From: Nostoc sp. PCC 7107
GTDB taxonomy: Bacteria > Cyanobacteriota > Cyanobacteriia > Cyanobacteriales > Nostocaceae
DNA length: 64,000 bases
Assembly: GCF_000316625.1 (NCBI RefSeq)
Contig: NC_019676.1
Location: 3,056,501-3,120,500, forward strand
Reading direction: 5' to 3'
A program made the position numbers and the translations under genes. The notes under the pieces were generated by a model. That model worked only from the letters and a program-made list of their open reading frames with translations. It did not search any database and had not been told where the DNA came from. Positions 9,898-20,500 of the stretch are shown here, piece after piece; position 1 is the stretch's first letter, and every line of letters begins with the position of its first letter.

Positions 9898-10329
9898 CTA
9901 TGAATGCAATAAATTTTCTGGCATAACAATTAACGTAGTGCCTTCTCTTCTGACTACATAAACTCGTTGATGGGGAGCAACATCGAGTTTGTCATCATCA
10001 CATTTAGCACGCCAAGAATTGCCTTCATATAGCACTCGTCCCGTTTTACCAGCCGGAATTTCTGTTAATGTTTCAGCTATAATTGCATCTTGAATTTTTG
10101 ACTTGCGTCGTCGCGGTTGCAAAAATCGCCGGGATAATACCACCAGCATTGTAGAAAGCAATAACCAAATCGCCACTTGCAGCCATAAACTTAAACCAAG
10201 TTGGGACAGCAGCGCCACAGCAAAGGCACTAATTCCCATCATGAAGGCGACAAAAGCTGATGGTAAAAACAGTTCCGATAAACACAAAACCGATCCAGCC
10301 AAGAGCCAAATTAAAGTAAAACTTGGCAT
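9898..10329 (-). CDS. NfeD-family membrane protein
   Basis: The protein has 143 residues, with about three hydrophobic segments in residues 1-68 and then a small OB-fold domain (about 80-140: GKTGRVLYEGNSWRAKC, VYVVRREGTTLIV). This is the short NfeD form without a serine-protease domain. NfeD proteins are encoded next to slipin/SPFH proteins and probably bind them through the OB domain. The gene precedes the slipin gene in a two-gene unit. Confidence 0.88.
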   Translation of the reverse strand: MPSFTLIWLLAGSVLCLSELFLPSAFVAFMMGISAFAVALLSQLGLSLWLQVAIWLLLSTMLVVLSRRFLQPRRRKSKIQDAIIAETLTEIPAGKTGRVLYEGNSWRAKCDDDKLDVAPHQRVYVVRREGTTLIVMPENLLHS

Positions 10330-10859
10330 AGAGCCATCCTAGACACTACATTTACGACAAGGATTTCTGAGATGAGATTCACCGATAAAGAAAGGTTTTA
10401 CAGAAATCAAACCTTGGTCTTTGGAGAATTAATTTTGATTAATTTTAGTGACAAGATGTAGCCAGAGGTACACGAAACCAGTCTATTCTAACCAGCAAGT
10501 CTTTGACATCTGAATGTAATCGAAATTCACGAGTTAATTTTTCATGCAGTAGGAGTTTGAGTCAATACGGTTCGGTTTTAGATGAGACTTCTTGTCCCAA
10601 TGTTATAAAACACTAATTTTAAGCCTCACGCAAAGGCAAGGCAGCGCGTTGTGTAGGTTCCCCTTGTTGTAGCCACTGCCACGCAAAGAGTTACGGAGAA
10701 TTCACTTGTTTATTAGTCACAATTTGATTCATGCAGGAGGTCTATTGATAAATGTTGATAATTGTAAATTAAACTTAATATTCATAGAATAAATACTTTA
10801 CTATGCTCTAAAGCGCAAATCTAAAATATTATTATGTTTTTAATTCAAATTTTTAGGCT
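10330..10859. other. Long intergenic region with an interspersed repeat
   Basis: This stretch of about 530 bp has no supported gene. Positions 10621-10690 hold a G+C-richer interspersed repeat of the Nostoc type (GCAAAGGCAAGGCAGCGCG, TTGTAGCCACTGCCACGC). An AGGAGG sequence at 10735-10740 is followed by no plausible frame. The last 60 bp are A+T-rich and probably contain the promoter of the hybrid kinase gene. Confidence 0.45.
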
Positions 10860-10890
10860 CATTATCTAATAATAATAATATTAGATAATG
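10860..10890. promoter_or_regulatory. 12-bp inverted repeat just upstream of the hybrid kinase start
   Basis: CATTATCTAATA (10860-10871) and TATTAGATAATG (10879-10890) are perfect inverted copies around a 7-nt centre. The right arm ends 7 nt before the ATG at 10898 and occupies the place of the ribosome binding site. It could be an operator for the gene's own OmpR-type domain or an RNA hairpin that controls translation. The structure is visible; the function is inferred. Confidence 0.55.
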
Positions 10891-10897
10891 TTTGGGT

Positions 10898-13800
10898 ATG
10901 AAAATTTTAGTTGTCGAGGATGACGAGCTAAATGCTTATGCACTGACCGCCGTTCTTACTAACCAAAACTATGCAGTTGAAGTTGCTAGTGATGGTGAAA
11001 CTGCCTGGGATTTAATTCAAATTTATAATTATGATTTAATTTTATTAGATGTAATTTTGCCAAATCTAGATGGCATTAGTTTGTGTCGGCAAATTCGCTC
11101 TAGTGGCGGGCAAATGCCAATTCTGTTATTAACAGGACGTGATAGCAGTCATGAGAAAGCGATTGGATTAGATGCAGGCGCAGACGATTATGTAGTTAAA
11201 CCATTTGAACAAGAAGAATTAGTCGCCCGTGTTAGAGCTTTGTTACGTCGCGGTGGTACATCAGCACAACCAGTTTTAGAATGGGGAAATTTGCGCCTTG
11301 ATCCTAGTAGTTGTGAAGTTAGATATAGAGAATATTTACTATCATTAACTCCCAAAGAATATGCGCTTTTGGAATTATTTTTACGCAACAGCCGCCGAGT
11401 CTTTAGCTGTGGCATGATTTTAGAACATCTTTGGTCTTATGAAGATACGCCTGGGGAAGAAGCTGTTCGGACTCATATTAAAGGATTACGACAGAGATTA
11501 AAAGCTGTGGGAGCGCCCAGTGATTTAATCGAAACCGTGTATGGAATTGGCTATCGTCTCAAACCGCAAGAAGAAGAGACAGTCACGGCAAAATCATCTA
11601 ATTCCAAATCTCAAAACTCCAAACCCCAAGAAGAACCATCATCTCAGCAGCAAACACTCCAAGCGATAGCGGGAGTTTGGCAAAGATTTCAGGGACGAGT
11701 CGATGAGCAAATCAAAGTGCTAGAACAAGCAGTTGTCAATCCCGAATTGCTCAACCAAGCACAGAAAGAAGCCCATACCTTAGCCGGCTCGTTGGGGACA
11801 TTTGGCTTTCCCACAGGCTCAAAATTGGCGCGGAAAATTGAGCAATTACTCAAATCTAGTCAAGAGTTAACACCAGAAGACACAGCCAAACTGCAAACTT
11901 GGGTAAGATTATTGCGTCAAGAAATTCAAACTCAAGGCGAGGAAACAGGCTCATCCTCCGATGACAGTAAATTACCTTTAGTTTTGGTAGTTGATCGAAA
12001 CCATACCCTAGGAGAACAACTTGCACAAACCAAATCTGACCCAGAATTTCAAGTTAGCATTACCACAAATCTGGAATCAGCGAGAACTCTGCTTTACCGA
12101 AAGCATCCTAGTGTAGTATTGCTTGACCCTAGTTTTTCTGAGCAACAAGAAGATAGTTGGAGTTTTTTAGCAGAACTGGCGCAACGGAAACCACCTGTGC
12201 CAGTGTTAGTTTTTACCGAGCAAACAGATTTAGGCAATCGCTTACAACTGGCGCGTCAAGGTGGACACACCTTTTTACAAAAGCCGATGACAGCGGAAAA
12301 GGTGGGAGAGGCGATCGCTCAATTACTCCAACAAGCACCCCCAGGCGAAGCGAAAATCCTTGCTGTGGATGATGATCCGCAGATTCTCGCTTTGTTGCAA
12401 ACTTTACTCACGCCTTGGGGATTACAAGTAATTACCTTAGATGATCCGCGGCATTTTTGGGAAACCTTGGAAGCTGTCAAGCCAGATATGTTGATTCTGG
12501 ATGTAGAAATGCCTCACACTAATGGCATTGAACTTTGCCAAGTTGTGAGAAATGACCAGAATTGGAGTGAGTTACCAATTTTATTTCTCACAGTTCACAG
12601 CGATGCCGACATTGTAAATCAGGTGTATAGCGTTGGTGCGGATGATTTTGTCAGCAAACCAATTGTCGGGCCAGAATTGGTAACTCGGATTGTGAATCGC
12701 CTAGAACGGATAAAATTGTTTCGGCGGATGGCGCAAACTCAGCAACAGTCAGTCACAGATAAAGTTACTCTCTCATCGGCCAGTTCTGCTGTCTCGGTTG
12801 ATTGGCTGACTATCTTTGAAGGTGAACCAGAATGGGTCATGGTGGTTGACACTGATGGCACAGTATTAGAAATAAATCCTGCTGGAGTGGCAATTATCGC
12901 AGCTAAAAGCAAAGCTAAAGTAATTGGCAAATCAGTTTATGCTGTGATTGCGCCAGAATATCAACAAGCATTTAGGCAACTCCATAAAAGTGTCTGTCAA
13001 GGTAATAAAGGCACTTTGCAATTTGAGATCATCACCTATCAAGGTAATCGTCACTGGATAGAAACTCATGCTGTCCCGCTGCAAAATAAAATTGATGGCA
13101 AATTTGTGCAATTGGCATTTTCCCGCGATATCACCCACTACAAACAAGTAGAAACAGAAATTCGCCGGATTAATCGCACACTCCAGACATTAAATAGTTG
13201 CAATCAAATTATTGTTCGTACTCAAGATGAACAAGATTTACTCCAGAAAATTTGCCAAATCATTGTAGAAGTTGGCGGTTATCGGCTGGCGTGGGTTGGT
13301 TTTGCTGAAGATGATGCGGAAAAAAATATTCGCCCAGTCGCTCAAGCTGGCTATGATCATGGCTATTTACAAACTCTCAACCTTACTTGGGCGGATACTG
13401 TACGAGGTCAAGGGCCGACAGGTACAGCCATTCGCACCAAGAAAACTTGCATTATTCAAAATATTTTAACTGACCCCAAATATGATGTTTGGCGGTGTCA
13501 AGCACAAGAACGGGGATATGCTGCGGCGATCGCTTTACCCTTAAAGATAGAAGAACGAGCTTTTGGGGTGTTGAATATCTATGCGGCTGAAGCAAACGCC
13601 TTTGATGATGATGAAGTACAACTATTAAAAAAACTGGCAGAAGATTTAACTTATGGTATTGTCGCATTACGCAATCAACGCGATCGCACTTTAGCCGAAG
13701 CCGCATTACAACAAAGTCAAGCCGCCTTAAAAAAAGCTAACAATGAATTAGAATTACGAGTTGCTGAACGCACAGCCGAATTAATCACCGTCAACTGCCA

Positions 13801-15727
13801 ACTGCAATCAGAACTAGATGAACGCCAACGCATAGAAGAAGAACTGCGTATTTCTCAAGTGAAATTGGCACGAATTTTAGATATTGCTGATGATGCCATT
13901 ATTTCTATTGACAGCAACCAATGTATTACCTTATTTAATCAAGGAGCCGAGAAAATCTTTGGTTATTCTGCTCAGGAAATCATGGGGCAAAAGTTAGATA
14001 TACTTTTACCGCTGCGATTTACCCAAGCTCATCGTCAACATGTCTCTGACTTTGGTAAATCGGCAAATTTAGCGCGGAGAATGGGAGAACGAAGGGAATT
14101 ATTTGGTCAACGCCAAGATGGAAGCGAATTTCCGGCTGAGGCTTCAATTTCTAAATTAAATATGGGTGAGGACGTTTACTATACAGTGATTTTGCGTGAT
14201 GTGACAGAGCGCAAACAAATTGAGCGGATGAAAGATGAATTTGTGTCTGTTGTTAGTCACGAACTCCGCACACCTCTAACATCAATTCATGGTTCCTTGG
14301 GAATGCTGACTAGTGGTTTATTACCAGCAGATTCCGACCAAGGAAAACGACTCTTACAAATTGCCATAGATAGTAGCGATCGCTTAGTTCGATTAATTAA
14401 TGATATTTTAGACATCGAACGGATTGAATCAGGCAAAGTCAAGATGGCGCGGGAAATCTGCGACCTTGCCGATTTAATTCAGTCAGCAGTGAATGTGATT
14501 CAACCTTTGGCAAATAAACAAGGAATCACATTAGCTATTTCTAGCTTATCTATTATGTTATGGGCTGACCCTGACCGAATTGTGCAAACTTTAACTAACT
14601 TGCTGAGTAATGCCATTAAATTTTCGGTGAAAGGCGAGACAGTATGGTTAGAAATTCAGCAACAAGAACATGATGTTTTACTTACAATTAAAGATACCGG
14701 ACGTGGTATCCCAGCAGATAAATTAGAAAGCATCTTTGAGCGTTTTCAACAAGTTGATTCATCCGATTCGCGCAACCATGATGGCACAGGTTTAGGTTTA
14801 GCAATTTGTAAAAGTATTGTGCAACAACACGGTGGACGTATCTGGGCGGAAAGTACTGTAGGAGAAGGTAGTAAATTTCACTTGACTTTGCCTATTTATC
14901 AAGCTCCCCAAACAGTTGATTCAGCACTGCCGACTCCCCATTGTCCATTACCTACTCCTTATTCTCCTTTAGTTTTAGTTTGCGACGATGACCAAGCAAT
15001 CAGCACAGAACTGCAAAAACTGTTGCAAAAAGGTGGATATCGAGTAGTAGCAGTTGCTACCGGGGAACAAGCGATCGCTACCGCATCGGCTCAACAACCA
15101 GACGTAATTTTACTCGATTTGCTCATGCCAGAAATGAACGGTTGGCAAACAATGGCAATATTAAAAGAACGTGCCGATACTAAACACATTCCTATTGTCA
15201 TTTGTAGTGTTTATCAGTCAGATACTAATAACCAACAAAGTTCAGATTTTGCTGACTGGGTAAGCAAACCAGTTCAAGAAAGTTATCTTTTACAATCGCT
15301 CAAACAAGTTGTTGCCAAACCTGCTAAACGCGCCCGGATTTTGATTGTAGAAGACGACAACGACTTAGCACAATTGCTAATTACTTTATTTGAGCGCCAT
15401 GACATCGAAACCTACTTGGCTCAAACAGGACGAGAAGCCATTCACCTCAGCCAAGAACTGCATCCTGACTTATTAATTCTTGACTTGATTTTGCCAGAAA
15501 GTGACGGTTTTGTGGTAATTGATTGGTTACGACAGCACAATCATTTATGTACTATGCCAGTAGTAGTTTACTCTGCCAAAGATTTAGATGAATCTGAACG
15601 CCAGCGACTCAAATTAGGATACACAGAATTTTTAACAAAAGGACGTGTCACAACCCAAGAATTTGAACAAAAAGTGGTGGAATTACTTCAGCGAATAACT
15701 CATCATCCAGTGCAGAGTGCTGAGTAA
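10898..15727 (+). CDS. Giant hybrid histidine kinase with N-terminal OmpR-type regulator
   Basis: The 1609-residue protein contains a whole phosphorelay. In order it has a receiver (1-120, Asp51), an OmpR-type winged helix (about 125-225), an HPt domain (about 255-345, His293 in AHTLAGS), a second receiver (about 355-475), a third receiver (LAVDDD, about 488-610), a PAS (about 640-750), a GAF (about 770-930), a coiled coil, and a second PAS (about 985-1105). A HisKA (His1121 in SHELRTPL), a HATPase (DTGRGIP, GTGLGLAI) and two C-terminal receivers follow. No membrane segments are seen, so it is probably a cytoplasmic sensor whose GAF may bind a small ligand or bilin; no obvious bilin cysteine motif was found. 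The start is the ATG at 10898; an upstream TTG at 10892 is less likely. A lone receiver gene follows. Confidence 0.9.
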   Translation: MKILVVEDDELNAYALTAVLTNQNYAVEVASDGETAWDLIQIYNYDLILLDVILPNLDGISLCRQIRSSGGQMPILLLTGRDSSHEKAIGLDAGADDYVVKPFEQEELVARVRALLRRGGTSAQPVLEWGNLRLDPSSCEVRYREYLLSLTPKEYALLELFLRNSRRVFSCGMILEHLWSYEDTPGEEAVRTHIKGLRQRLKAVGAPSDLIETVYGIGYRLKPQEEETVTAKSSNSKSQNSKPQEEPSSQQQTLQAIAGVWQRFQGRVDEQIKVLEQAVVNPELLNQAQKEAHTLAGSLGTFGFPTGSKLARKIEQLLKSSQELTPEDTAKLQTWVRLLRQEIQTQGEETGSSSDDSKLPLVLVVDRNHTLGEQLAQTKSDPEFQVSITTNLESARTLLYRKHPSVVLLDPSFSEQQEDSWSFLAELAQRKPPVPVLVFTEQTDLGNRLQLARQGGHTFLQKPMTAEKVGEAIAQLLQQAPPGEAKILAVDDDPQILALLQTLLTPWGLQVITLDDPRHFWETLEAVKPDMLILDVEMPHTNGIELCQVVRNDQNWSELPILFLTVHSDADIVNQVYSVGADDFVSKPIVGPELVTRIVNRLERIKLFRRMAQTQQQSVTDKVTLSSASSAVSVDWLTIFEGEPEWVMVVDTDGTVLEINPAGVAIIAAKSKAKVIGKSVYAVIAPEYQQAFRQLHKSVCQGNKGTLQFEIITYQGNRHWIETHAVPLQNKIDGKFVQLAFSRDITHYKQVETEIRRINRTLQTLNSCNQIIVRTQDEQDLLQKICQIIVEVGGYRLAWVGFAEDDAEKNIRPVAQAGYDHGYLQTLNLTWADTVRGQGPTGTAIRTKKTCIIQNILTDPKYDVWRCQAQERGYAAAIALPLKIEERAFGVLNIYAAEANAFDDDEVQLLKKLAEDLTYGIVALRNQRDRTLAEAALQQSQAALKKANNELELRVAERTAELITVNCQLQSELDERQRIEEELRISQVKLARILDIADDAIISIDSNQCITLFNQGAEKIFGYSAQEIMGQKLDILLPLRFTQAHRQHVSDFGKSANLARRMGERRELFGQRQDGSEFPAEASISKLNMGEDVYYTVILRDVTERKQIERMKDEFVSVVSHELRTPLTSIHGSLGMLTSGLLPADSDQGKRLLQIAIDSSDRLVRLINDILDIERIESGKVKMAREICDLADLIQSAVNVIQPLANKQGITLAISSLSIMLWADPDRIVQTLTNLLSNAIKFSVKGETVWLEIQQQEHDVLLTIKDTGRGIPADKLESIFERFQQVDSSDSRNHDGTGLGLAICKSIVQQHGGRIWAESTVGEGSKFHLTLPIYQAPQTVDSALPTPHCPLPTPYSPLVLVCDDDQAISTELQKLLQKGGYRVVAVATGEQAIATASAQQPDVILLDLLMPEMNGWQTMAILKERADTKHIPIVICSVYQSDTNNQQSSDFADWVSKPVQESYLLQSLKQVVAKPAKRARILIVEDDNDLAQLLITLFERHDIETYLAQTGREAIHLSQELHPDLLILDLILPESDGFVVIDWLRQHNHLCTMPVVVYSAKDLDESERQRLKLGYTEFLTKGRVTTQEFEQKVVELLQRITHHPVQSAE

Positions 15728-15831
15728 AAAAGAGTTCGACTACAACCCAATACAGTTTAGAAAAGCTTTTTTGTCTTTTACTGTTACCTGTTAACTATTT
15801 ACTGTTAATTAATTATGAATTGGTATTAATC

Positions 15832-16218
15832 ATGACCGTAAAACGGATTCTCGTTGTCGATAACGAACAGTATATTCAAGAAGTTGCCAAAATTTGTTTA
15901 GAAACCGTTGCAGGTTGGGAAGTAGTCACGGCAAGTTCCGGTAAAGAAGGCATTACACAAGCCGAAACCTATCAACCAGATGCGATTTTATTAGATGTGA
16001 TGATGCCAGAAATGGATGGGATAACTACCTTTGAGAAACTCCAAGCAAACGCCACAACCAAAGAAATCCCTGTAATATTATTAACTGCTAAAGTTCAAGC
16101 CAGCGATCGCCGTCGTTATGCTCAGATGGGTATAGTAACAGCGATCGCAAAACCATTCAACCCTTTAGAATTAGCTAATGAAATTGCGATCGCTTTAGAG
16201 TGGAGTCTGGAGAATTAA
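15832..16218 (+). CDS. Single-domain response regulator (CheY-like)
   Basis: This is a 128-residue receiver with no output domain. It has the acidic pocket and phosphoacceptor motif DAILLDVMMPEMDG, the conserved Thr in ILLTAKV and the Lys in AIAKPFNPLEL. It lies 104 bp after the giant hybrid kinase on the same strand and may accept phosphate from it. The track-length frame begins at a TTG (15820); the ATG at 15832 (MTVKRILVVDNE) is the natural start. The stop is followed by a repeat-rich stretch. Confidence 0.9.
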   Translation: MTVKRILVVDNEQYIQEVAKICLETVAGWEVVTASSGKEGITQAETYQPDAILLDVMMPEMDGITTFEKLQANATTKEIPVILLTAKVQASDRRRYAQMGIVTAIAKPFNPLELANEIAIALEWSLEN

Positions 16219-16247
16219 AAGTCTGAAGCACCCAGCCCCGACAAATA

Positions 16248-16348
16248 GAATTCGCGGCTATAAAAACAAAGTCCGCCTGCGCGAACTAACAAAAAATCAA
16301 GGGTTTTGAACCCGCCTACGCGGGTTTTGCCTGTGTAGCCGCGACTTC
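16248..16348. repeat. Foldback (MITE-like) interspersed repeat
   Basis: The element has near-perfect terminal inverted repeats: GAATTCGCGGCTA at 16248-16260 and TAGCCGCGACTTC at 16336-16348 (12 of 13 pair). Inside is a strong hairpin, AACCCGC/GCGGGTT at 16309-16326, and a weaker one around GTCCGCCTGCGCGAAC. It encodes no protein. Elements of this design recur in Nostocales genomes, and its copies may be moved in trans. Confidence 0.65.
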
Positions 16349-16415
16349 CAGTCGCCTGGTGCTTGTCCCCCTTGTCTCTATCATTCACATATCAAATAGG
16401 ATTGGTATATCTGGA

Positions 16416-16853
16416 TCATTTTAGTAAAGGAGTTGTACCGTTGCCGTTAGTTGATGAATTTTCAATCACAGCTTGAGTAGATTGATTAGCAAGAACAGCC
16501 ACAACTGGAGTAACTTTAGAACTAGATTGTCTACTGCGTTTTCGATTAGAACCGCCAGCCTTAGAATACTCCATACTACTTCTGCCGTAGACAGTTGCAA
16601 CTCCACTTAGCATTCGTTCCGACATTTCCGAGAGGGCTTTGTCCATTTGGGTTAATGTTTTCCGCGATTCTTCCAGATTAGAAACCAGCGTATTATGAGA
16701 TTCTAAAATGGCACGGGTATTGTTGAGTAAGTTGGTGTAAGCTTCAATATTTAACCCGTGTCCTAAGTCTAGATTTTCATCAATAGATTTCAGCAACGCA
16801 AGACGAAGTTGAGCTTTTTCAATAGCAGCAGAACGACGAGTTTTTAAAGCCAT
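16416..16853 (-). CDS. Hypothetical protein, helical N-terminus and Ser-rich tail
   Basis: The product has 145 residues that I do not recognise. Residues 1-90 are strongly helical, with heptad-like spacing (IEKAQLRLALLKSIDENLDLG, LEESRKTLTQMDKALSEMSERML), and probably form a coiled coil. Residues 95-145 are low in complexity, with a basic patch (NRKRSRQSSSK) and a Ser/Asn/Gly/Thr tail. There is no signal peptide or membrane segment. An ATG start and normal codon use support a real gene. It lies between the foldback repeat and the 21-bp repeat array. Confidence 0.55.
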   Translation of the reverse strand: MALKTRRSAAIEKAQLRLALLKSIDENLDLGHGLNIEAYTNLLNNTRAILESHNTLVSNLEESRKTLTQMDKALSEMSERMLSGVATVYGRSSMEYSKAGGSNRKRSRQSSSKVTPVVAVLANQSTQAVIENSSTNGNGTTPLLK

Positions 16854-17035
16854 GAGGCATCCTTTTTGAATAATCTTTTTTCAAAATAATTGAGTAACCT
16901 TTTACCTGAGATGAGTAAGTTTGTGGATTTATTTATTTAAAAGTTTCATGAACTTTTTATAAAACCTGTGTTTTTACCCATTTTTGATGCCAATTTATAA
17001 TTTTGGCATAAGTATAAGCAGCAAACGTCATCGCA

Positions 17036-17266
17036 AAAGCTATAAATGTGTATGCCGAAATAGCAATTGCGTACACAAAAGCTATAAATGTGTATGCCGA
17101 AATAGCAATTGCGTACACAAAAGCTATAATTGCATACGCCGAAATAACAATTGCGATCGCCGAAATAACAATTGCATACACAAAAGCTATAAATGTATAT
17201 GCCGAAATAGCAATGGCGTACGCCGAAATAACAATTGCGATCACAAAATCTATAATTGCATACGAA
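17036..17266 (+). repeat. Array of eleven 21-bp units encoding a heptad
   Basis: Eleven units of exactly 21 bp run in phase, alternating between an AAAGCTATAAATGTGTATGCC-like form and a GAAATAGCAATTGCGTACACA-like form. On the + strand they would encode heptads of the pattern (E/K)(A/T/S)I(x)(x)(Y/I)(A/T). An open frame with a GTG at 17048 runs to 17317 (89 codons); the other strand is also open, so coding cannot be settled from frame alone. A four-unit copy in opposite orientation lies at 21502-21585, on the far side of the CHAT gene. Confidence 0.8.
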
Positions 17267-17268
17267 TT

Positions 17269-17301
17269 AGATACCCGACTTCTCAAAGAAGTCGGGTATC
17301 T
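17269..17301. terminator. 15-bp perfect hairpin after the 21-bp array
   Basis: AGATACCCGACTTCT (17269-17283) and AGAAGTCGGGTATCT (17287-17301) pair perfectly around a 3-nt loop. The ATACCCGACTTCT palindrome is a frequent dispersed hairpin in cyanobacterial genomes. It may end transcription of the array, but the following bases are not a T-run, so a repeat element is an equal possibility. Confidence 0.55.
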
Positions 17302-17559
17302 TGACCTTCACGAATGATGTGGAACTGCGATGTATAGCGGTAGTTAGAGATGTTAAGACAACTTGAAAACTTGAATACTAGGAATAGTAAGACTTTTCCT
17401 TCTGCCTCCTGCCTTCTGCTATAACTTGTGTGTACACCAAAGCCTTAAAAAAGGAGGTTGGGGGATATCAAAATACTAAAACCTTAACCAAACCGTATCG
17501 GGAAAAGACGATTCTGTTGTGTAGCATAAGACTATGCGCCAATAGCATCAACCTACACC

Positions 17560-20500
17560 ATGCCAACTATCACAATTCGGGAAGAATCTGCAACAGAAGG
17601 TGGATTTAATGCCACTCTCAGTTTTGATGGGAGAGGCGAGTATCTAGTAAAAATTACCGACCCTTTTACATCCAAGGTAGAAAAACAACTAGAGTGGTAT
17701 TTTGAAGACTGGTTGATTTTTCCCCTGCTGGATACGGTGAAGGCAGAAGCAGCAGCAACTAGTATTAAAACTTACGGCGAAGAGTTATTTAAGCAAGTTT
17801 TTCGGGTTGATTTCAATGCTTATGGCGAATATCAACGGTTGCGGGGTAATTTAAGTCAATTACAAATTGAAATTGTTGGTAAAACACCAGAATTTCAAGC
17901 ACTGCATTGGGAAGCCTTGCGTGACCCAGATTTACCTTATCCCCTAGCAGTAAATTGTGTAATGGTGCGGAAGAGTAACAAACCAGCACCTATCTATGCG
18001 GATGTGCAAACTTCCCCCACAATCAATTTATTAGTAGTGGTAGCGCGTCCAGATGAAGAACTGGACGTAGGTTATCGGACTATTTCTCGCCCTTTGTTGG
18101 AGTTGATTGAGAATAGCCACTTGCGGGTGAATGTTGAATTACTGCGTCCGGGGACTTACCAAGCTTTATCTCAGCATTTGGAAGCCAAAGGTGCGGGATA
18201 TTACCATGTCATCCATTTAGATTGTCATGGGGCGCTGATGACTTATGAACAAATACAACAACCCAGCAAACCCGGACGCTATTTATATCAAGGGCGCTAT
18301 GGGCGGAGTGATTGGCAGAAATTTGATGGTGTGAGGGCGTTTTTAGCCTTTGAGGGCGAGACTCAGGGAAAAGTTGATTTGGTAGAAGCGCAGGAGTTAG
18401 CCGATTTACTCACAGGGAAGGGAATTCCCGTTTGCATTCTCAATGCTTGTCAGTCAGGGAAGCAGGTGAAGAACCCCACCCCCGACGAAGATATCCATAT
18501 CCGGGAAACCAGCTTAGGAAGTAGGTTAATGACGGCGGGAATGCAGATGGTAGTGGCGATGGGCTATTCTGTCACCGTGTCGGCGGCTAAGTTGATGATG
18601 GAACAACTTTATCGCCATTTATTTAATAACCAACCCATCACCGAGGCGATTCGTTTGAGTCGGCGGGAATTGTTCAATAATAAATCACGCAAAGCTTATA
18701 TTAAGTCGATTGATTTAGAAGATTGGTTGCTACCTGTGGTGTATTGCAATCAGACAGTGAATTTTAATTTACGCCAGTTTACACCAGAAGAAGAAGAAAA
18801 ATATTGGGAAACTTTTGGCAGTCAGTATCGCTTCCCCTTGCCAGAATATGGTTTTGTCGGACGGGATTTAGAGATTCTCAAAATTGAGAAAGCTGTACTC
18901 AGGCAGAATATTTTACTGTTACAGGGAATGGGGGGAACGGGCAAAACTACCCTATTAAATTATCTGCGGGAATGGTGGCAACGCACAAATTTTGTGAAGA
19001 ATGTCTTTTATTTTGGCTATGACGAAAAGGCGTGGACACTAACACAAATTTTGTTTGAAATTGGTAAGCAGGTATATGGCAAATTTGAACCAGCTCAATT
19101 TCAAGCCATGAATCAGGCGGCGCAGGTACAAAAATTAGTCGCAAAACTGCGGGCTGAATCTTATGCCTTGATTTTAGATAACTTAGAATCGGTGACAGGG
19201 CAACAACTAGCAATTCAAAATACTTTACCAGAGACGGAACGCGAGCAAATCCGTGATTTTTTATGGCGTTTACAAGGTGGAAATACCAAAGTTATTTTAG
19301 GTTCTCGTAGTCGGGAAGAGTGGTTGCAAGCTACCACATTTAAACACAATATTTATGAGTTGCGAGGCTTAGATAAAGAAGCCCGGACGGAATTAGCCGA
19401 GAAAATTTTAGAACGGAATGTACCCCGAAACAAGATTGCTGATATTCGCCAAGATGGTGATTTTCAGAAATTGATGAATTTGTTAGCAGGTTATCCCTTA
19501 GCGATGCAAGTTGTGTTGGCAAATTTGCGAAAGCAATCACCACAGGAGATTTTACAGGGGTTGCAAGCTGGCGTTAAGGGTATAGATTTGGAGAATGGAG
19601 ATAGGACTAAAAGTATTTTGCAGTGTGTTGAATATTCCCATAGGAATTTATCGCCAGAAGCGCAAAAATTGCTGTTATGTTTGGCTCAGTTTAGTAAGTT
19701 TATTTTCACTCCAGCTATTCCCGATTATATCGAGCAATTACAAAAGTTTGAACCATTAAAAGATTATCCATTTGATAAATTCACCGATGCAATTCAAGAG
19801 GCGATTAACTGGGGTTTGCTGTCACCAATGTATGAAGACTCGCGCTTGTTGACGATTCAACCTGTTTTTCCCTATTTTTTGAAGACTAAGTTAGAGACTC
19901 TTGATGAAGCAACTCGTACAGCTTTGCGTGAGGGATTTAAAAACCACTATCAAGGTTTGGCAGGTTACTATGAGAAATGGATGGATTCTAAAGATGCTCA
20001 AGAGCGGCAATGGGCGATATTCTTCTGTAGGCTGGAATATGAAAATATCTACAATGCGTTGCAGATTTGTTTAGAGAAGCAAGAAAGTATCAGCATATAT
20101 TTTTGTTTATATAAATACTTTGAGTTAATTAGTGATAACCAAAGTAATCTGACGTTAGCAGAAACAGTTTGTCAACGTTTAGAAAATTATCCCTCAGCAT
20201 TTATCAAAGGTGAATTCGGTTATCAAATAGCATTGGCAATTTTCAGACTCGGTAATTGTCAACTGCAAGCCCAGCAGTACCAGCAAGCGAGAAAGTCTTA
20301 TGAAAAGACTTTGGAAATTTATGATGCCTTAGAGAGTGAAGAAGAAAGACAAAAACAACTTTGGCAGGCTACTTCCTACCACAATTTGGGAATTGTTGCC
20401 CAAGAGTGGCGGGAATTTGAAGAAGCTAGGCGCAATTATCAACTGGCTTTGGATATATTTATCGAATATGATGATCGCTATGAGTGTGCTAAAACCTACC

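Noticed and set aside
17036-17266. CRISPR array
   Set aside because: The units are contiguous 21-bp repeats with no unique spacers, and no cas gene is present.
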